DNA from: Legionella sp.
GTDB taxonomy: Bacteria; Pseudomonadota; Gammaproteobacteria; Legionellales; Legionellaceae
Assembly: GCA_031291115.1 (NCBI GenBank)
Contig: JARLJQ010000040.1
Coordinates: forward strand, 27,561 to 91,560
Direction of reading: 5' to 3'
DNA: 64,000 nt
In this document: positions 17,539 through 26,585 of the stretch, one piece after another
Layout of the letters: each line of letters begins with the position of its first letter
How positions within the stretch are numbered: the first letter of the stretch is position 1
The notes under the pieces: generated by a model
Told to the model about the DNA's origin: nothing
What the model saw: only the letters and a program-made list of their open reading frames with translations
Databases searched by the model: none
Made by a program: the position numbers and the translations under genes

Positions 17539-18891
17539 TCAAACTGACTTTGTGGATTGATGCAACCATTGATTTATGGTTATTAGATCCTGGGTTGCTA
17601 AGACCCCAGATGCTTTTTTGAGTTGCAATAAACTTATTACATAATCATAGCGCGCGGTTTCATAGTTCATTTGTGCTTTTAATAGATTTGCCTGTTGTGC
17701 CAATACATCTGTTAAATTTCCCGAACCGCTAGTGTAGCGTTCTTTTAAGCCCTTTAATGATTGTTCTGCTGAATGAATGGCATCGGATTGATAATGTATT
17801 TTTTTAATATTGACAATTACATTGCGATAGCTGTTATGAACATGTGATCTTACTTGTCGTAAGGAATGATCCAGTTTTTGTTGTGCAATCTTAAAATGCT
17901 GCTGCGCTTTCCGAGTTGAGGCAACCACTAACCCACCTGAAAATATAGGTATTTTAACATCCAGCATGGCTGTACTATTTTGCATCCTGCTGGAACCGGC
18001 AGCAACAATTAGACTGCTTTGGGTATAATGAAATCCATTATTATCATATATTAATTTGGCATTGATAACGGGCATATGATCGGAATAAGTTTGTTTTATT
18101 TTTTCCCGCGCAACCTGAAGTTGTAATTGGTTGGCTTTAATCGCCCAATTGTTTTCTAAAGCTTTTTGTAGCCATTTATTTTGGCTTTGTGGCTGTGGAG
18201 AAACAAGCGGGAATCTTCTATTTAAATCGGCCAAACGCGTATCATCTGTCGCTGTTAATTCGGTTAAATATTCTTTGTCCGCGTCTAATTGGGTTTCTGC
18301 GGATAGTAAATCTGATTGAGCAGCACTGTAGGAGGACTGGGCTATATACACATAACTTTGTGTTGTTTTTCCTGCTTTTAATTTGTGTTGTACATCTTGC
18401 AATTGTTGCGCCAGGGCTTTTTTATTGGATTTAAGATAAGTAACTCTTTTTTCACTTCGTAAAACATTAAAATAAGCTTCAGTGACTCGTAGCATTAATT
18501 CCTGCAACTCAGAGTTCAAATGAGCTAAGGCAACACGTGCACTTATTTTGGATGTTTTATAACGCGAAAATAGTGCAAAATTAAAAATAGGTTGTGTGAG
18601 GCTTAAATTCATTTCGTAGCTACGGAAGGTATTTCTTGGCGGTTGTATTTCAGGAACAATAGCTCCAGAGTTAGATTGTCCAGATACTAAAGGTTGGGTA
18701 TTAAGTTGGGCATTAGGTAACAGATAAGCTCTACTGATTGCTACATCTTCCTTTTGCGACAAAGTTTCCAAAACAGCTTGTTGATAGATATTGTCATTGT
18801 CTAAGGCCTGCTGAAAAATATTCATTAGATCAGCTGAACTGCTAGGTACTGATACAGACCAAATTACACAAAATAATACGATTTTTTTCAC
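17539..18891 (-). CDS. TolC-family outer-membrane efflux protein
   Basis: The 450-residue protein has a signal peptide (SVSVPSSSA) and the duplicated TolC/OEP organisation, with alternating coiled coil and beta segments: the first repeat includes LRVTEAYFNVLRSEKRV, the second VRSHVHNSYRNVIVNIKKIH and GSGNLTDVLAQQANLLKAQ. The family forms trimeric outer-membrane channels. It is convergent to the HlyD/ABC operon, with 68 bases between stops, and is the obvious candidate outer partner. Upstream it has its own promoter region shared with nothing else. Confidence 0.9.
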   Translation of the reverse strand: MKKIVLFCVIWSVSVPSSSADLMNIFQQALDNDNIYQQAVLETLSQKEDVAISRAYLLPNAQLNTQPLVSGQSNSGAIVPEIQPPRNTFRSYEMNLSLTQPIFNFALFSRYKTSKISARVALAHLNSELQELMLRVTEAYFNVLRSEKRVTYLKSNKKALAQQLQDVQHKLKAGKTTQSYVYIAQSSYSAAQSDLLSAETQLDADKEYLTELTATDDTRLADLNRRFPLVSPQPQSQNKWLQKALENNWAIKANQLQLQVAREKIKQTYSDHMPVINAKLIYDNNGFHYTQSSLIVAAGSSRMQNSTAMLDVKIPIFSGGLVVASTRKAQQHFKIAQQKLDHSLRQVRSHVHNSYRNVIVNIKKIHYQSDAIHSAEQSLKGLKERYTSGSGNLTDVLAQQANLLKAQMNYETARYDYVISLLQLKKASGVLATQDLITINQWLHQSTKSV

Positions 18892-19063
18892 GTGAACAAA
18901 TCCCTGCTATTCTTTATTGGAAACAAAACCCCTTGATTAATCATAACATAGTAGTATGAAATCAAGTCTATGGTTTTTTATAAACGAATAGTTACGGGTA
19001 GCGGTCACTGCTATTAAGCTAAGGAAGATTTCTGCGCAGCAAAGGCTCTCCCTTCAGCTAGAC

Positions 19064-19092
19064 GGAGGTCCTTCGCTGCGCTCTGGATGACG
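19064..19092. repeat. Dispersed intergenic sequence, GGAGGTCC...CTCTGGATGACG
   Basis: GGAGGTCCTTCGCTGCGCTCTGGATGACG here is closely matched by 22461-22488 (GGAGGTCCGTCG-TACGCTCTGGATGACG). Both lie in gene-free stretches at the 3' side of minus-strand genes (sdaC and upp). The sequence is more GC-rich than its surroundings. It looks like part of a dispersed repeat; no coding content was found. Confidence 0.55.
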
Positions 19093-19110
19093 CCATACGA
19101 CGCCGATATC

Positions 19111-20409
19111 CTAAATCAAACCATACACAATAGCTGAGATAGCAACGAACCCCATTGCGGTAATAAATAGATTACTTAAGACCGAGTCTTTGTATTTTTT
19201 CATTGCCGGAACTTTGGCGATGGCATACATGGGCATAATAAAGAGCAGTACGGCAATTACTGGTCCGCCTAAAGTCTCAATCATTTTTAAGATGTTGGGA
19301 TTAATAGTCGCTACTGCCCAACAGGTTAGAACCATAAAGACTTCGATGACTCTTTGTAGTTTATCTTTGCCGATGGTTTTTCCAGAGGATTTTAAAGTAT
19401 TCACAATAATACTGCTCAGGCCTTCTTTCGCACCCAGGTAATGCCCTAAAAACGATTTTGAAATGGCGATAAAGGCAATGATTGGTGCAAGGCATGCAAT
19501 AATAGGTGTTTTAAAATGGTTGGCTAAATAGGATAAAATAGAGATATTTTGTTGTTTGGCTTGCATTAAATCCTGCGGTGAAAGGCTTAACACACAACTG
19601 AATACGAAAAACATGACCGAACAAACCATCATAATATGACTGTATTTCAGAATGGCTGTGCTTTTTTCATCAGCCTGTTTGCCATATTGTTCCTTTTGGC
19701 TGACAGCAAAAGAGGAAATAATGGGGGAGTGATTAAAGGAAAAGACCATCACGGGGATGATTAACCATAAGGTCATTAACAACCCATTACCACCATTAGC
19801 TTGCAATGAATTACTTTGCTGTAAAATCGCATCATTCCAGTTAGGTATGAGATACAAAGAGAGAAACAGCAAGGTTGTCGCAAAAGGGTAGACTAATAAA
19901 GACATTGATTTAACAATGATCTCCTGCCCAAAACGGATAATGCCCATAAGTAAAAGAATAAGTAGGATAGCCAATAGTGCTCTTGGGGGGGCAGAAACGC
20001 CAATCTGGTTGACTAGAAAGCTTTCAACGGTATTGGTAATGGCCACGCTGTACATTAATAAAATGGGATAAATCGCAAAGAAATATAAAGCCGTCAGGAT
20101 GCGTCCAGCAAAAACACCAAAATGCTCTTCAACTACATCGGTGATGTTATTTTGTGTCGAAGAACCAGACAAAACAAAGCGGCATAGGGCGCGATGCGAA
20201 TAATAAGTCATTGGGAATGCGAGCAGAGTCATAATAATTAAAGGCCAAATGCCATTTAATCCCGCTCCAATGGGTAGAAAGAGGGTGCCTGCACCTATGG
20301 CTGTGCCGTAAAGACTAAGCATCCAGACCGTATCTTGTTTTTTCCATGCAGTCAGTTGTTCTCTTTCTGCTACAGGTGACAGCACTGCTGTTGATTCATT
20401 TAATGACAT
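19111..20409 (-). CDS. sdaC: Serine transporter SdaC (HAAAP family)
   Basis: The 432-residue, 11-helix protein aligns by eye almost end to end with E. coli SdaC: WMLSLYGTAIGAGTLFLPI, LAFPMTYYSHRALCRFVLSG, YFFAIYPILLMYSVAITNT, VMVFSFNHSPIISSFAV, CVLSLSPQDL and KSFLGHYLGAKEG all fall in the same order and spacing. SdaC is a proton-coupled, serine-specific symporter in the inner membrane. Serine is a preferred carbon and energy source for Legionella. No serine dehydratase gene is adjacent. The upstream leader has no recognised regulatory element. Confidence 0.9.
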   Translation of the reverse strand: MSLNESTAVLSPVAEREQLTAWKKQDTVWMLSLYGTAIGAGTLFLPIGAGLNGIWPLIIMTLLAFPMTYYSHRALCRFVLSGSSTQNNITDVVEEHFGVFAGRILTALYFFAIYPILLMYSVAITNTVESFLVNQIGVSAPPRALLAILLILLLMGIIRFGQEIIVKSMSLLVYPFATTLLFLSLYLIPNWNDAILQQSNSLQANGGNGLLMTLWLIIPVMVFSFNHSPIISSFAVSQKEQYGKQADEKSTAILKYSHIMMVCSVMFFVFSCVLSLSPQDLMQAKQQNISILSYLANHFKTPIIACLAPIIAFIAISKSFLGHYLGAKEGLSSIIVNTLKSSGKTIGKDKLQRVIEVFMVLTCWAVATINPNILKMIETLGGPVIAVLLFIMPMYAIAKVPAMKKYKDSVLSNLFITAMGFVAISAIVYGLI

Positions 20410-20682
20410 TAATAATAACCTTAAATTAGATCGCGCAGTTTATAATTAGGTGCTTTCCGCCCTAAATTTGTACAATATTAACATTCGGAAGCTATTTATT
20501 CAACAACAGGTGATGATTTGAGCATATTCCATTAACTATTAGATTTACTACATGTTGGCTTAGCAGGCAAGTATTTTTGTTTATAACCCACATTTTGTGC
20601 TTATGTGGGCTATCTATGGTGCTTTAATAGAACAGTTTATTTAAAATTTGTTGCTTATTTTAATCTAGATAATGAGGCCAAA

Positions 20683-21657
20683 CTAAGTACTTAAATCTAC
20701 TGTATCCCATGCTGAATCACTATTTAATAACCATTCAAGGGCTCTTCTCCTTTCTATAACTGCATATAACGCGGCATCACCTGTTGGTTGACCCTCTCTT
20801 GTCGCATTAAGAACCCACCAATGAGCTCGGTAATAGAGATCCAATGTTTGATATATCGCTTTAATTGAGCGCAGCTGCATAGTGCTTTCATATTTAGTTC
20901 CATCTGCTTCTACTTGTAAATTGGGGCTCAGTCCTGCTAGCTCATCCCCAACAGGTTGATTAAATGATAAATCATTAATTAAATTGGTTGCCCAAACCAG
21001 TGCCCACAAAGCATCAACGGAGCAATAGAGCGCGTAATGCTCTTCTTCTGTTAATTCATTTGGAGAGTATAAAATAGCGTGTTCTTTAGGTGTCAATTCA
21101 GAGGTGAGTTCATTTTCTTCAAGCCACTGAGCGATGTAGTATTTAGGTGCTTTCATATGCAGTTGGTACATCGCATTGAGTACTAAAGCACGTTTTATTA
21201 CGTCATCCAGTGTTCTTGGTTTAGCTGGATTTTCTATTGTTGGTAACCAGTCTAAAATTTCTCCTCCAGCATTGAGAATGATTTTTTCAGATTCACGTTT
21301 CACTTCTAGTGGATCTATGGGGTCGTTTGCATGTGGCATATGTTTCCTTACATAAGTTTTATAGTTGGTTAAAATTTTATGAATCGGAGAATGGTTTAAA
21401 GCCAAATCACGTGCGATTTCATTATAGTGATTTAGGATTAAGGGATCGGCACCGTGTTGTAATAAAAATAATACGGATGCTTCATCGTCATTATCTACTG
21501 CAAGCATTAATGCGGTATAACCATCGTTCTCGGCCTGATAATTAATATCAGCTCCATCGACAAGACATTGCTCTATTTTGGCGATCTGTGGTTGCAGGTT
21601 ACTTACTTCATCAAGTAAGATTTTTGATGCTTTATTAAAATCCATATGTTCCATCAA
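20683..21657 (-). CDS. Ankyrin-repeat protein (downstream member of tandem pair)
   Basis: The 324-residue protein has ankyrin repeats near residues 28-85 (INYQAENDGYTALMLAVDN, VLFLLQHGADPLILNHYNE). After these comes a 220-residue helical region of unknown fold, rich in Leu/Glu/Ala/Trp (ALWALVWATNLIND, LDLYYRAHWWVLNAT). There is no signal peptide. It begins 10 bases after the stop of another ankyrin gene with a similar N-terminal layout, so the pair probably arose by duplication and is co-transcribed. Candidate Dot/Icm effector by composition; not shown. Confidence 0.72.
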   Translation of the reverse strand: MMEHMDFNKASKILLDEVSNLQPQIAKIEQCLVDGADINYQAENDGYTALMLAVDNDDEASVLFLLQHGADPLILNHYNEIARDLALNHSPIHKILTNYKTYVRKHMPHANDPIDPLEVKRESEKIILNAGGEILDWLPTIENPAKPRTLDDVIKRALVLNAMYQLHMKAPKYYIAQWLEENELTSELTPKEHAILYSPNELTEEEHYALYCSVDALWALVWATNLINDLSFNQPVGDELAGLSPNLQVEADGTKYESTMQLRSIKAIYQTLDLYYRAHWWVLNATREGQPTGDAALYAVIERRRALEWLLNSDSAWDTVDLST

Positions 21658-21667
21658 CTGTTCCTAA

Positions 21668-22297
21668 TTATTTAAGATGTAAATGTTTTAGATGTGTATT
21701 TGTTGGTCGAGAGCAAAAATGGGGCATAGATTTTTTCGGTGCAGGAATTTTTTCATTCTCATTTTTTTCAGGCTGAAGCAAGTGATGGATGGTTTTATCG
21801 TAAGTTAAATCAAAGGCTTTGTGTCCGTTTTTAAGTGTTAAATTGGGATCGGCGCCTTGTAATAAAAGAAAATCAACCATTGCTGCATTATTTTTCTCAG
21901 CAGCAATCATCAATGGGGTATAGCCATATACTCCGTGAGTATTTACTAGAGCTCCTATAGAAATAAGAGCTTTTGCTGCAGGTACATTGTCTGTTAGGAC
22001 TGCGGATATCAGTTCAAAATCCTTCAGAATGAGGTAGGTTGACGCATCACTCGAGATCAATTCACTAGCCATTTTATGTTCTTTATTTTTTATGAGGGGA
22101 TCAGCACCTTGTCGTAATAAATAATCAACTATTCGGTCATGTTGTCTTGCTGACGCAATCATTAATGGGGTATGTCCATTTATGGTTTTATGATTAATAT
22201 TCGCCCCTTCGGTTAGAAGTTTTTTAATATCACGTACTCTAGGAATAAGAGTATCTATTGCATTAATTAAGCGTGTATTGCTTTGTATATTTTCCAT
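21668..22297 (-). CDS. Ankyrin-repeat protein (upstream member of tandem pair)
   Basis: The 209-residue protein is nearly all ankyrin repeats: residues 33-70 (INHKTINGHTPLMIASARQ, VDYLLRQGADPLIKNKEHK), 80-110 (degenerate), and 113-155 (VNTHGVYGYTPLMIAAEKN, VDFLLLQGADPNLTLKNGH). The C-terminus is a short basic tail. It lacks the helical domain of its downstream paralogue, so it may be a truncated duplicate or a stand-alone binding protein. Confidence 0.75.
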   Translation of the reverse strand: MENIQSNTRLINAIDTLIPRVRDIKKLLTEGANINHKTINGHTPLMIASARQHDRIVDYLLRQGADPLIKNKEHKMASELISSDASTYLILKDFELISAVLTDNVPAAKALISIGALVNTHGVYGYTPLMIAAEKNNAAMVDFLLLQGADPNLTLKNGHKAFDLTYDKTIHHLLQPEKNENEKIPAPKKSMPHFCSRPTNTHLKHLHLK

Positions 22298-22401
22298 AAT
22301 ATATTTAAACCTTGAGTTGGACTAATTAGAGCAATTTTTATTGAGCATAAATGCTACAAGTAGGAGGTGTATAATATTCGGAAAAAATAATAAGTCAAAT
22401 T

Positions 22402-22515
22402 TAAGCGTCGTCCTGAGCGCAGTCGAAGGATCTCCTGAAGGTGGCTTGGTGCCATTTGAAGGAGGTCCGTCGTACGCTCTGGATGACGTATTTTGATCTC
22501 AGGATGACGTATTTT
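22402..22515. repeat. Repeat-rich intergenic stretch downstream of upp
   Basis: The stretch contains GTCGTCCTGAGCGCAG-TCGAAGGATCT, a copy of the GGAGGTCC...CTCTGGATGACG element (22461-22488), and a direct repeat GGATGACGTATTTT at 22481-22494 and 22502-22515. It has no coding frame. The TCCTGAGCGCAGTCGAAGGATC part is an imperfect palindrome of a type common between genes in many Proteobacteria. Confidence 0.55.
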
Positions 22516-22553
22516 CGGAAGGAATCTACGCTAATATGAGTTGCTGTGACGGT

Positions 22554-23195
22554 TTAATAATCTAATTTGGTACCATAAAGTCTATCACCTGCATCGCCTA
22601 TCCCTGGGACAATGTAGCCTTTTTCATTTAATTGGCGGTCGATTGCGGCAGTAAAGATCGGTACATCCGGGTGTTCTTCGTGGAAGGCTGCTATGCCTTC
22701 AGGTGATGCGAGCAGGCAGAGGAATTTTATTGATTTGGGCGAGCGTTCTTTGATTTCCTGAACGGCAGCGATCGCTGAGTTGCCAGTGGCCAGCATGGGA
22801 TCGACTACAATTACATCTCTGTTTTGAGTATGTTCAGGAAGTTTCAGATAATATTCAATGGATTCCAGTGTTTTCGGATCGCGGTATAAACCGATATGAC
22901 CTACTCGAGCGGTCGGAACCAGTTGCAACATTCCATCAAGGAGGCCGTTGCCTGCGCGTAAGATGGAAACGAAGACCATTTTTTTGCCTTTTAAAACGGG
23001 AGAGAGCATCGTTTCAAGTGGGGTTTCAATTTCTTCAAACTCTATTTCGAGATCGCGGGTGACTTCATAGGCTAGCAGCATGCTGACTTCATGCATTAAG
23101 GTGCGGAATTTGACGGTGCTGGTGTCTTTTCGGCGCATAATAGTTAATTTGTGCTGAATTAAAGGGTGTTTGATTACTTCTACGTGCTGGTGCAT
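22554..23195 (-). CDS. upp: Uracil phosphoribosyltransferase
   Basis: The enzyme converts uracil and PRPP to UMP. The PRPP loop [12 protein letters not shown], the dimer/regulatory loop [12 protein letters not shown] and the C-terminal uracil site [17 protein letters not shown] are all present in a normal-length (213-residue) protein. GGAG lies ahead of the ATG. It is 47 bases downstream of the URC4-like gene on the same strand, and UPRT (URC6) is the partner activity in the yeast uracil-catabolism (URC) pathway, so it may serve catabolism as well as salvage here. Confidence 0.95.
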   Translation of the reverse strand: MHQHVEVIKHPLIQHKLTIMRRKDTSTVKFRTLMHEVSMLLAYEVTRDLEIEFEEIETPLETMLSPVLKGKKMVFVSILRAGNGLLDGMLQLVPTARVGHIGLYRDPKTLESIEYYLKLPEHTQNRDVIVVDPMLATGNSAIAAVQEIKERSPKSIKFLCLLASPEGIAAFHEEHPDVPIFTAAIDRQLNEKGYIVPGIGDAGDRLYGTKLDY

Positions 23196-23242
23196 GTTAA
23201 CTCCATGTGTTTATGCTTTTTATAAATCAGGCGACATTCTGT

Positions 23243-24478
23243 TTAAAAAACAGTGCCGTCGCTAATAATTTGTATGGGTGGTATGCCTTGGGGGCGTTTT
23301 TGTTTGGCAATCCGCCTTCCAGCCTCCCAAGTTCCGCCTTGCAATATTTTTGCAAGAGGCAGTTCGGTAGTACTTTTTTTCAGTCTGTTCCTGATCAATT
23401 CGGCTAATTCATCTAATAAGGCAACTGTTAAAGCGCGCCATTCTACAACAAGCTCTGAACTGGGGTCGTGGGCGTGTAGTGCATTATCTGGGTTTTTAAG
23501 ACGGATTAATCCAGTATCAATCAGCAAACCGCCGTTTCTGTATTCGGGTAAGCCGGTTAATGCTTCCAATTCAGTGACTTTAACTCCCGCTTGCTCTAAG
23601 GGTTCAATTAATGAATACGTTAACCACTGGGATAACTTATGAAAGGGAATGTATTCTGAATCGGCAGTTGCTGTTTTTAACCCAGGATGTTTCCAAACGT
23701 CGCCAAGAGGCGTGCCATGAAACGAAAGTCGTGTTGGCCATATCGTATTGAATGCCCCTAATACGGCTTGAAAAATGTGTACGGTTTCTAAAATGTGATT
23801 GTTTGCCAAGGAGCTTACGTAAATATAAAAATCACCTAAACGTCCTTCAGTGCCAAAGTACAGTTGATTTTCTTTAATCGCAGTACCTAAACGATTCAAT
23901 AAGGCAACACGACCTGCAACGGCTTCAAGGGGATTGCTTGTATTTACCTGAAAGCCATCTTGGAGATCTTGTTCACTAAACGCAATTAAACGCTCGGCAT
24001 CTACTCGTAATGGTTCGTTGGGTTTTGCGCTAAAACAGCCATTTTGATAAAACGCTAAGCTTGCCAGAGCTAATCCTTCGGAGCGTGAGTATTCTGTATC
24101 CGCTTCTTTATAACGCCAGGATTGTCCTGCACCCGCATCAAGAAAGACGCTGATAATGACTAGTTCGTAGAGCACTTTGCCACGTTCAGTGCTGGATAAG
24201 GTATTTAATTGACTCTGCATTTTCTGAATTCTATCAATACCACCGGCTTCAAAATGCCGCCAGCGGCTGTGATAGGGAACATCCAGTGTTGGGTATTGAT
24301 CCTGAATTACGTCAATCACAAAGGACGCTGTATCGGTCATTTTTTCAGCGTCCAAAGCAAAATGAGTCAGCTTGTCCTGTTTTGCCAGATTTAAAATCGT
24401 CTTGGCGCGCGCGCGAATGGTGCGTGGATCGCGGAGCAGGGTTAAAACCTGTTCGATTTCTTGTTGTTCTTTACTCAT
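23243..24478 (-). CDS. URC4/urg3 family protein (DUF1688)
   Basis: The 411-residue protein matches the DUF1688 family (URC4 of Lachancea kluyveri, urg3 of fission and filamentous fungi): TIRARAKTILNLA, VPYHSRWRHFEAGGIDR, LDAGAGQSWRYKE, SEGLALASLAFY and a C-terminal PLAKILQGGTWEAGRRIA. It is required for uracil catabolism in the URC route, but its reaction is not established. Its start overlaps the stop of the URC1-like gene by 8 bases (ATGAGTAA), indicating translational coupling. Assignment is confident because of both sequence pattern and neighbour. Confidence 0.88.
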   Translation of the reverse strand: MSKEQQEIEQVLTLLRDPRTIRARAKTILNLAKQDKLTHFALDAEKMTDTASFVIDVIQDQYPTLDVPYHSRWRHFEAGGIDRIQKMQSQLNTLSSTERGKVLYELVIISVFLDAGAGQSWRYKEADTEYSRSEGLALASLAFYQNGCFSAKPNEPLRVDAERLIAFSEQDLQDGFQVNTSNPLEAVAGRVALLNRLGTAIKENQLYFGTEGRLGDFYIYVSSLANNHILETVHIFQAVLGAFNTIWPTRLSFHGTPLGDVWKHPGLKTATADSEYIPFHKLSQWLTYSLIEPLEQAGVKVTELEALTGLPEYRNGGLLIDTGLIRLKNPDNALHAHDPSSELVVEWRALTVALLDELAELIRNRLKKSTTELPLAKILQGGTWEAGRRIAKQKRPQGIPPIQIISDGTVF

Positions 24479-25736
24479 TAAGATCGCGTCCTTTGGTTTC
24501 TGCTAATTCATTGATGTCTACGATGCGTTCAGGTGAATAATATCCGGCAGCCCGTTTGGCACTCATCTCTACTTGAGCATCTAACGGCACTAATTCATCT
24601 GGAATTTTAACGCGTTCAATGACGTCAATACCTGATTTTTGCAGGGAGTCAAATTTCATATTCGACATGGAAACAAAACGATGAATTTTGGTAATACCAA
24701 GCCAATGCAGGACGTCAGACATTAATTCTTGGAAGCGCATGTCCTGAACCCCGGCCACACATTCAGTTCGTTCAAAGTATTTTGCAGCGGTATCGCCACC
24801 TTTTTGTCTTTTACGCGCGTTATATACCAGGAATTTGGTCACTTCGCCCAAAGCACGGCCTTCTTTACGGTTATAAACAATTAATCCTGCGCCACCGCGT
24901 TGTGCAGACTCAATACACAGTTCAATACCATGTACCAGATACGGTCTGCAGGTACAAATATCGGAACCAAATACATCAGATCCATTACATTCATCATGAA
25001 TACGGCAGGTAAGCTCAATTTTGGGGTCGTGAATGGTTGTAACATCACCAAAGAAATAAGCAGTTAAACCGCCGATAGGGGGTAAAAATACCTCCAGATC
25101 TGGGCGGGTAACCAGCTCGGGAAACATGCCTGCTGTTTGTTCAAACAGAGTCCGACGCAGGAAGGATTCAGAGATTTGAAAGCGTTCAGCGATTCCCGGT
25201 AAATACCAGACAGGCTCTATTGCTGCTTTAGTAACCGTGACGTCACCTGATTCTTGTAAAATTTTCCCATCCGCTTTAAGTCGTCCTTTTTGCATGGCGG
25301 TATTTAATTCAGGGATGTTAATATGCGCTTTGGTTACGGCAATCGTTGGCCGTATGTCGTAGCCGGACTGAATTTGATTTGCAAACACGTCTGCTACGAG
25401 ATGACCCCATGGATCCAATGAGATAATTTTTTGCGGGTCGCTCCATTGAGCATGAGGGCCGATTGCCACAGGCGGTGTGGTATCGGTTAAATCAGGTACG
25501 TGTTCGGGATCTAAAACTCCAGCGGCAACAGCCAGTGCTCGATAAACGGAATAAGAGCCTGAGTGAGTACCCACTGCATTCCGTTTTTTAATACTGGTTA
25601 GTGACGCGATAATTGGCCCACGTTCTTCTGGAGTGGCTGCTCCCCAATTTATTTTAACTGGTGCGGACGCCTGACCTGATGGGTGTGAGGATAAAACGAT
25701 ATGTCCCTTAGATTTTTTTTTGGAGTCATCTGACAT
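24471..25736 (-). CDS. GTP cyclohydrolase II-like uracil-catabolism protein (URC1 type)
   Basis: The C-terminal half resembles GTP cyclohydrolase II: Zn-binding Cys in HDECNGSDVF and DICTCRPYL, then VYNRKEGRALGEVTKFLVYNAR in place of the RibA RQEGRGIGL segment. About 190 N-terminal residues are not found in RibA but are typical of URC1. The RibA-like active site is partly changed (RALG for RGIG, different following loop), consistent with a new substrate such as a ribosylated or phosphoribosylated uracil. It lies first in an operon with the URC4-like gene and upp. AAGGGA precedes the ATG. A plain riboflavin role is less likely because no rib genes are near. Confidence 0.85.
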   Translation of the reverse strand: MSDDSKKKSKGHIVLSSHPSGQASAPVKINWGAATPEERGPIIASLTSIKKRNAVGTHSGSYSVYRALAVAAGVLDPEHVPDLTDTTPPVAIGPHAQWSDPQKIISLDPWGHLVADVFANQIQSGYDIRPTIAVTKAHINIPELNTAMQKGRLKADGKILQESGDVTVTKAAIEPVWYLPGIAERFQISESFLRRTLFEQTAGMFPELVTRPDLEVFLPPIGGLTAYFFGDVTTIHDPKIELTCRIHDECNGSDVFGSDICTCRPYLVHGIELCIESAQRGGAGLIVYNRKEGRALGEVTKFLVYNARKRQKGGDTAAKYFERTECVAGVQDMRFQELMSDVLHWLGITKIHRFVSMSNMKFDSLQKSGIDVIERVKIPDELVPLDAQVEMSAKRAAGYYSPERIVDINELAETKGRDLNE

Positions 25737-25761
25737 CTGATACTAATCCCTTAAATATTAA

Positions 25762-25824
25762 AGACTGTTTACATTTCTAGTGTGAGTCTAATAGAGCTCA
25801 AGCTAGCGAAATGTTAACAGACTC
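25762..25824. repeat. Palindromic repeat family, copy 2
   Basis: Arms GACTGTTTACATTTC (from 25763) and GAAATGTTAACAGACTC (25808-25824) pair with one mismatch around a loop that includes GAGCTCAAGCTAGC. The right half matches the copies at 17471 and 33990. It lies between the divergent URC1-like and MAPEG genes, so it cannot be a terminator for both. That favours a mobile or REP-like element over a dedicated gene-end hairpin. Confidence 0.7.
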
Positions 25825-25970
25825 TACAGTGTGTGGCATTTTGCGAAATTTATCATAGCAGAACAGAAAGAAAATGGTATAGATATTGATGTAATGTCAT
25901 CATCGACAGATTTGAGTAATCTCGCTATGATGAAATTTAATTTTTGATACATTATCAGGATGATTAGTTT

Positions 25971-26357
25971 ATGACTACTTTAATTATTTGCTTATTTATA
26001 GCCGTACTCTTACCGTACCTTCTTAAAATGGTAGTTTGTTATTTTATGAAGAAAGAAGGGCGTTATGATAATAATCATCCCAGAGAACAACAAGCACGTT
26101 TGGTTGGCATGGGTGCTCGAGCTGTAGCTGCACATCAAAATGGTTTTGAATCTTTACTGGTGTTTGCAACGGCGGCCTTAGCTGCTTTGGCAACCAATCA
26201 GGTTACTGAGCGCGTGCAGATTTTAGCGCTTGTTTATATTGTGTCACGAGTTGTTTATAACGTGCTTTATTTAATGGATTGGGCGTCATTAAGATCATTG
26301 GTTTGGTTTATTGGATTGTTATGTAGTCTGACCATTTTACTATCATGTGCCATGTAA
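25971..26357 (+). CDS. MAPEG family membrane protein
   Basis: The 128-residue protein has four predicted helices and the pattern of bacterial MAPEG-domain proteins: N-terminal helix, then NNHPREQQARLVGMGARAVAAHQN with the conserved Arg/Asn-rich loop, ESLLVFATAALAA, and ARVVYNVLYLMDW-type spacing (SRVVYNVLYLMDWASLR). MAPEG proteins include membrane glutathione transferases and eicosanoid synthases; bacterial members of this subgroup are uncharacterised. It stands alone. Confidence 0.85.
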   Translation: MTTLIICLFIAVLLPYLLKMVVCYFMKKEGRYDNNHPREQQARLVGMGARAVAAHQNGFESLLVFATAALAALATNQVTERVQILALVYIVSRVVYNVLYLMDWASLRSLVWFIGLLCSLTILLSCAM

Positions 26358-26585
26358 TTTGATTCTTCTCTAAATTGAGAAATAGGTTGATGCGGATTGG
26401 GCTACGCACTTGCAGCTACTGCGGCCTTAGTTTCTGTGTCTACATTAAATAATACGGGCTTGCAAGGCGGTATCTGGTCAAATAATGGCTGCTCTGTTTT
26501 TGGTTGACTCTCATGCCATGACTTAATAAAATTGGGCTTCAATAAGCTGAGGCAAACGTAAATTAAGGCTAAGGAAAGAAGTTAC

